A stretch of DNA of 64,000 bases, from contig OX393568.1 of the NCBI GenBank assembly GCA_947652115.1, positions 24,044,463 to 24,108,462 on the forward strand, in the 5' to 3' direction. Both the position numbers and the translations under genes were made by a program. Shown here piece by piece: positions 60,625 to 64,000 of this stretch (its first letter is position 1; each line of letters starts with the position of its first letter). The DNA is from Blastomussa wellsi. Its lineage: Eukaryota > Cnidaria > Anthozoa > Scleractinia > Plerogyridae. The notes beneath the pieces are model-generated. The model saw nothing but the letters and a program-made list of their open reading frames with translations. It searched no databases and was not told the DNA's origin.

Positions 60625-63482
60625 CTATTCCTTGGTAGACTTCACAAACTGATTTGCATCTCATCAAGTCTTTGTAAACATGCATGCAAGTCAGTTTGTG
60701 ACGTCTACCCAGGAATAGACCCACACCCCTTCTGACTTGGTTGTGCAAAAATTGATGCACAGTTTTTCGTAGTCAGCATTTGGTAAAAAGGAGAAATGAA
60801 AAGGTGCAATGCATTTTGAACTGATGCAAAGGTTTATTTTAGTGAAAAAAGGTTTCTGGGGTTAGGCGCACTTTAATATCAATATTATCAGTATTATCAA
60901 TTGCCTACATGTACTCTAGAAACTAAAGAATGAAAGAAGTTAATTTATTACCGAAATATGAACTTGCTTATGACCAGCATTAAGAAGATATAATCCAATA
61001 CTTTTGGGTTCATCTGAAAAGACAAAGGCATACATAAAGCAGTAAGTACCAGCAGATACAAGCAGGAGAAAAACGTTGACTTCAGTTGCCTATCATTCTA
61101 TTTTTTTTTTTTTTTTGCATGGAGCATAAAAGAGGCCCATCGAGTCGCTGATCAGTCATTAAGAGGTAAAGAATTTCTATGAGCAGATAACAGCCACTTG
61201 CACTTGATTTACATATATTACCAAGTGGCTACAACATTCGTTATTGCATGTCAGTCTGCCAATTCATTCTGTGTTTCAATCGCGATAACAATACTTGATC
61301 TAAGGTTTAAATGTTCGCTTACCCATTGTTCTTAGTGTTCCAAAGTCTACCATGTCAGTGGAAGAAAACAGTCCAAGTGCTGTTGGGCAAAACAATGCAC
61401 GCAGGTCACAGTTATAATTATCAAGACACTTTAGAATGGTTATAATGTCTTGCTCTGTGATATCACAAGTTTTGGAATCCTGATTTCTTGAACTAATTCT
61501 GGAACCTCCCAAAATCTCAAAACATTTAAAGTAAACATTAAATATGAAACAGGAAAATATATCTGTAAAAAAAAGACAATGAACTAGATAAATTCACTAA
61601 ATCTCAAACCAACAGTTGTTTCCTTCAGATTTGCCCTACTTTAATCAGACACTGCAATTTTACCCACAATTTCACAAATCCTAATTTCTGCATATATAGG
61701 GGAGCGGCCGAGGGGGACACGGCCCCCCCTTTTTTCTTGCACAGATCTTATCATAGGCGGATATAGGGGAGCGGCCGAGGGGGACACGGCCCCCCCTTTT
61801 TTCTTGCATTTTCAAAACGTTTTTGTAACGTATCTTCCGAAACGTTAACGTTACGTAACTTGGCATCACAAATACGCCCACAATACTGTATGCTGCATCT
61901 CCTGAAAAGTGAAGTTTTCATTCTGGAGGGGGGGGGGGGGGGGAAAACTCAGCCCACTCATTCTGAATTTTCTGGATACGCTCCTACTTATCCTGGTTTC
62001 CTTAGCATGAAACGACTAGCAGTAGCTCCCCTGGTTTGAAAGGTGCATGACATGATCATGTGCGAGTCGAAACTTCAAGTCGCTGTTTCCCTAGGGAGTT
62101 AGTGAGCTTTGTTTGCCCCAGGAAGTTAGTGAGTTTTGACCCTAGACATGCGACACGTTCTCCTCCAATCTGAAAACGTATTGAGTTGGGAGGTACAACA
62201 ATGCACAAGCGCCCTCAAATGACAATAAAGTGTTTGATACCTGTTGTGACTTCTACTTCAACTGGTAAAATAAGCAGTTCCTGCGTAGGAGCTGGTTGGC
62301 TAGCTTTAATACGAATAAATGCCGTGTGATTTGTGGCCACTCTTCCAACAAAGCTTACTCGCATGAGTGCTTTAGTTTCATAAGGTGGAATCTCCTACAA
62401 GAACACACGGCCAGAGAATTAATTTACACATTAATTGTCGGCTTGATGCAAACGGATACACTGCATTGCAAACAGATTTAATACTTTTTCAATGTTTCAA
62501 AGAGTTTCTAAGCAATAGCATCTCTTTTTTCATCTTCAATAAAGTAGCTCATTGCAACTCTAGTTCTGATGCATGGAGAGGGTATGAAAAAAAAAATCAA
62601 TGGCCTGCGGCTTTAAAGCAACACCTCCAAACTCTGGATATAATCCTGATGAAGTAAACCATCTTCCTTTTGTCGATCTTGTCCCGAGCCCGCTTTTGTT
62701 TTGGTCAGCACCAAGAACACAGACGAGAACACTATGGTCAGGATGCATAGTGGATTGTTTTGATTCTTAGCCAAACACACACACATGCACAGATTCTCAG
62801 AGTCTGCCCAGAATGACCAAAAGTCCATGAAATACGGACTTCCCGGATCGGTCCTGGCCAGAGTCAGTGTTCTTGGTGCTGATCAAAAGGAAAGTGGACT
62901 CTGGGGATCAGATTGCCCTTTTGCTTGACAGAAATCTTAAATTTTCATGTGGGTAAAATGCATATTTTAACAAAGTTAACAACCAAGAGCGGTAGCGATC
63001 AGCAGTCAGTGGTCTACATCCTGGGCTCACAGGGTCACATGGTTCATTCAGTCACACAGCAGCGTTAATCGTGCAGCTTTGTCGGCCATCTTGTGCTGGG
63101 CATTTCAGATGTCTTCTTCCCTCCCTCCCTTCCTATTTCCACTGCTTGGCAGTGTGACGGGTGCCTGGATGCCTGGCGTGGGAGCTCATGGCTGGGTTGA
63201 GGGGATTTGCCAGCCATGGGAGCGGTACTCGGTCTAGGGGCTGGCTGCCAACAGTGGAAGCCCCTGGCTACCCCAGGCACCCAACCTCCACTTAGCGATG
63301 TAGTTGTTAACGTTTAACAAATTAAAAAGGGAATGGTCAAGGAAATTACTAAAATGTAGGAGGATCTTGATTATTCTAAGAAATGAAGGATTAATACATA
63401 CCCAATGTTTTTGTGGTGCTTCTTCCAAGCCAGAAGGAAGTTCTAAATGTAGATCACCTCCACTTGAATACATTTCTATTAC
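41173..63482 (-). CDS. TMEM131: Transmembrane protein 131, 5' end outside the window
   Basis: Twenty-three exons (gene order): 63402..63482, 62241..62394, 61323..61379, 60952..61013, 60031..60082, 58121..58229, 57727..57880, 56906..57076, 54950..55054, 54674..54826, 54395..54499, 53675..53761, 52975..53124, 52365..52431, 51658..51772, 50693..50932, 50311..50374, 49457..49599, 48793..48932, 47931..48120, 47294..47632, 42775..44228, 41173..42077. All phases agree, giving 5,097 nt and 1,698 residues. Human TMEM131 (about 1,880 aa) has the same order: a luminal part with repeated PapD/ASH-like beta domains, one TM helix, then a long cytosolic tail. Diagnostic blocks are Y-S-S-G-G-D-L-H-L-E-L-P, T-L-E-N-P-A-D-V-P-V, R-N-N-L-T-V-L-D and F-T-P-D-F-S. 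TMEM131 helps recruit collagen cargo in the early secretory pathway in other animals. About 170-200 N-terminal residues lie past 64000. The donor at 60030 was chosen for frame; a small exon coding about 19 residues may be missed between 60082 and 60952. Confidence 0.92.
42365..42440 (-). repeat. tRNA-like fragment in TMEM131 intron
   Basis: The minus strand has a B-box GGTTCGATTCC near a GTAACACGGAGATCA anticodon-side segment. The 5' half does not fold as a tRNA, so it is a pseudo-tRNA or SINE head. Confidence 0.4.
42775..44228 (-). CDS. TMEM131: TMEM131 exon: cytosolic tail, charged and serine-rich
   Basis: The largest exon (1,454 nt) runs between acceptor ctatag and donor GTAG|gtaagt. It encodes low-complexity sequence with Arg/Thr-rich, Lys/Glu-rich (K-G-K-Q-K-R-K-T-K) and Ser-rich blocks. 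S-Y-S-S-I-V-S-S-D-S-S matches the human tail at the corresponding place. It is probably disordered. A long antisense open frame (43497..44234) is a by-product of codon bias here and is not a gene. Confidence 0.9.
44475..44576. mobile_element. 102-bp palindromic foldback element, second family member
   Basis: AACAATTATTCCACTCGCGC pairs with GCGCGAGTGGAATAATTGTT. The inner arms are TTGCTGGATAT/ATATCCAACAA and GATGGTTAAAGCCAAC/GTTGGCTATCTACCATC. It shares ends with the 28.46-kb copy. Confidence 0.75.
44770..45010. repeat. Diverged foldback, arms about 100 bp
   Basis: AAACTACTCGGTAAAAGTTTTTG and TTCTGTCGATAG on the left recur inverted on the right (CTATCGACAGAATTTT, ACTTTCGAGTAGTTT). Many mismatches, so it is old. 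Confidence 0.5.
45175..46445. repeat. Degenerate 20-bp array of AACACGAGATCTCGATT units, split by a MITE
   Basis: Units like AACACGAGATCTCGATTTAG, with decay to AACGCGTGATCTTCATT and similar, fill 45175..45715 and resume at 46266..46445. The gap between is the TTAA-flanked MITE. It lies in the large TMEM131 intron. Confidence 0.65.
45720..46261. mobile_element. TTAA-flanked MITE inserted in the 20-bp array
   Basis: The ends AGTGTCCATACGG and CCATATAGACACT are inverted copies. TTAA lies directly outside each (45716..45719 and 46262..46265). Inverted blocks inside include CACGCCCAATGGAGTTGACC against a CATTGGGCGTGGCCGACGAG-type partner. No transposase. Confidence 0.7.
47294..47632 (-). CDS. 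TMEM131: TMEM131 exon with the transmembrane helix
   Basis: It encodes F-T-P-D-F-S-M-S-R-V, then the last luminal beta strands and one strong hydrophobic helix (about V-V-Q-G-V-A-V-V-L-M-G-V-V-F-L-A). After it comes A-Y-A-E-A-R-R and the juxtamembrane F-D-L-N-A-I-A-G. These blocks line up in order with human TMEM131 around its single membrane pass. Confidence 0.92.
49803..50100 (+). mobile_element. tRNA-derived SINE, normal-length copy
   Basis: Head with A box AGTGGCCTAATGGTTAG and B box GGTTCGAGCC, one TTCTTGGGCAAGACACTT body block, then CGGACTAGCATCCCATCCAG. Same family as 22.49 kb but with a single body unit. It lies in a TMEM131 intron. Confidence 0.7.
51190..51300 (+). repeat. SINE body fragment
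   Basis: Matches the body of the 49.80-kb SINE (TTGTGCAAGACACTTCACTC, then a CACCCACATGAATGGGC region) without the tRNA head. Degraded. Confidence 0.5.
52029..52310. repeat. Dispersed repeat with a foldback, fuller copy
   Basis: Its 5' part matches 31.41 kb. Within it, 52166..52203 and 52268..52310 are inverted arms (ATCAAACACTCGAGACAGTG against CACTGTCTCTCGTGTTTGAT). It lies just 3' of a TMEM131 exon in plus-strand terms. Confidence 0.65.
53854..54029. mobile_element. Short hAT-like non-autonomous element
   Basis: The ends TAGGGTTGTC and GACAACCCTG are inverted copies, flanked by CATCT on both sides. The interior repeats CCGGC motifs. It lies in a TMEM131 intron. Confidence 0.5.
55305..56098. 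repeat. Large inverted duplication in TMEM131 intron
   Basis: The left arm (from 55305) and right arm (to 56098) share long blocks: GGGAGCAGAGGAGTTATGCT, AACCGCCATCATTCTGAATA, TGCATTCAGTTGGACGAA-type and CTGGTGGCGGAAGT sequence, centred near 55.74 kb. The interior parts of the arms have diverged. Each arm carries an ATGATGGCGGTT start context pointing outward. Confidence 0.7.
55368..55388 (-). promoter_or_regulatory. Possible alternative first exon of TMEM131
   Basis: In the left arm, ATGATGGCGGTTCGAAACGA followed by G|gtaggt would splice in phase 0 to the exon at 55054, adding M-M-A-V-R-N-E to a shortened TMEM131. No transcript evidence is available from sequence alone. Confidence 0.25.
56828..56897. 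repeat. (GAT/GAC)n microsatellite
   Basis: About twenty GAT, GAC or AAC triplets beside the donor of the TMEM131 exon at 56906, within the intron. Confidence 0.8.
58263..58508. mobile_element. Foldback MITE with arms of about 105 bp
   Basis: Both arms carry ACACGCxxAAGTGTGGCCAC, CAACAAACTTTT and AGCCAATCAGAGAGCGCGAA in opposite orientation around a loop of about 40 bp. It lies in a TMEM131 intron directly upstream of an exon in gene order. Confidence 0.75.
58630..59631. other. TMEM131 intron, nothing further seen
   Basis: Intronic AT-rich sequence. It contains a hairpin near 59.14-59.20 kb (GATCAATTATTATTTGCC with GGCAAATAATTGATC) and no coding exon that fits the gene's phase. Confidence 0.35.
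59632..59935. mobile_element. MITE, second GTCCACACTA-family copy
   Basis: The left end GCTACGTCCGCACTAATCC and the interior (GAAAACGCTGACATCAAAAC, GGACAATATGGGCAT) match 3.36 kb in reverse orientation. The far end has decayed. Confidence 0.6.
60213..60835. repeat. Outer foldback carrying a nested element
   Basis: Left arm 60213..60359 and right arm about 60640..60835 are inverted copies with shared blocks AATGCATTGCACCTTT, ACCAAATGCT and TGGGTCTATTC. The foldback element copy C sits between them. Confidence 0.65.
60360..60629. mobile_element. Foldback element, copy C, nested
   Basis: Same family and orientation as 21.60 kb, ending CCCTCTATT. CTTTGGTAG on the left and CCTTGGTAG on the right are a 9-bp target duplication with one change. 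The hammerhead-like core is visible on the minus strand at 60421..60469, with C in place of the core U, and damaged on the plus strand. Confidence 0.7.
61694..61808. repeat. 67-bp tandem duplication
   Basis: ATATAGGGGAGCGGCCGAGG and the following GGGACACGGCC, poly-C and CTTTTTTCTTGCA occur twice, 67 bp apart, in a TMEM131 intron. Confidence 0.75.
62660..63400. other. TMEM131 intron, no gene seen
   Basis: Intronic. CAGCACCAAGAACACAGAC near 62.71 kb and TTCTTGGTGCTGATCAAAAG near 62.87 kb form an inverted pair, suggesting a small old foldback. No coding exon. Confidence 0.35.
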
Positions 63483-64000
63483 CTGTAGTAACAAAGACAA
63501 GGAAATCAGGGCACTAGAATTGAAGAAACAAACAAGCACAACAGACAAATACACATTGTGCTGTTCCAGAAAAAAATTCAACACTCTTGCAAGGATTTTT
63601 TTTAGTTAAGCCCCATGCCAAAACATAGACTAGGCCAAGCTTAAAAGCAGAGCTCCATATTTTGCAACTGGTTCTTACTGAAAATACTAGCACATGCAAC
63701 TACTCAAGAAAGATTTCATAGCCGAAGTAAAGTGTTAACTCCAATTGCAGAAATTCTGCTGAGGATAGCCAGGAAAAATAACTTACAAAATCCTGTCATA
63801 ATACTAGTGAAAAATTTGTGCTTGACCCCGCAATCCAATGGAAAAACCAGTGTATGGTCAGCAACCAACTTAAAAAGCACATGACCTTGACAAGCTCTAA
63901 AATTTGCTCATTCGATGCTGGACAGCTGATACCTTGTTTTGACAACAACCTACATGTAGCATAAGAAGGTTTATCAAAGGCAGACAAAAGATTTATTGAC
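63483..64000. other. TMEM131 intron to the window edge
   Basis: No further TMEM131 exon was recognised before the window ends. The next upstream exon should lie past 64000. Confidence 0.4.

Overview
The window is eukaryotic nuclear DNA from an animal, most likely an anthozoan cnidarian such as a stony coral. The evidence is multi-exon genes with GT-AG introns, conserved animal proteins (CNOT7, a DHHC palmitoyltransferase, TMEM131), intronless class A receptors in a local cluster, tRNA-derived SINEs, and many foldback or MITE-type repeats. Nothing prokaryotic, viral or CRISPR-like was seen. The species call is inference. Exon coordinates were assembled by hand from splice signals, reading phase and protein similarity, because most real exons are too short to stand out as ORFs.

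Layout. 0-1.3 kb: last two coding exons (+) of a tail-anchored coiled-coil protein. 4.0-5.5 kb: a complete three-exon gene (+) for an unrecognised 85-residue cysteine-rich protein. 9.9-14.0 kb: CNOT7/CAF1 deadenylase (-), six coding exons, complete, with two SINEs in its introns. 16.1-17.2, 19.8-20.8 and 27.0-28.2 kb: three intronless melatonin-receptor-like GPCRs (-, -, +) whose TM1-TM5 cores are almost identical at DNA level. 30.9-37.9 kb: a complete nine-exon ZDHHC2/15/20-type palmitoyltransferase (-) with a degenerate hAT-like transposon in an intron. 41.2-63.5 kb: TMEM131 (-), 23 exons encoding 1,698 residues. Its 5' end lies beyond the window.

The spaces between genes and the larger introns hold mobile-element debris. 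This includes three copies of a foldback element carrying a hammerhead-ribozyme-like core, a SINE whose body has expanded into ten 55-bp repeats, and two degenerate arrays with a period near 20 bp, one interrupted by a TTAA-flanked MITE. There are also two 100-115 bp palindromes of one family, and a large inverted duplication in a TMEM131 intron that carries a possible alternative first exon.

The genes do not form a pathway. CNOT7 acts in mRNA decay, the DHHC enzyme in protein S-acylation, TMEM131 in secretory cargo handling (known for collagen in other animals), and the receptors in G-protein signalling. The most notable features are the recent homogenisation of the receptor cluster and the structured repeats.
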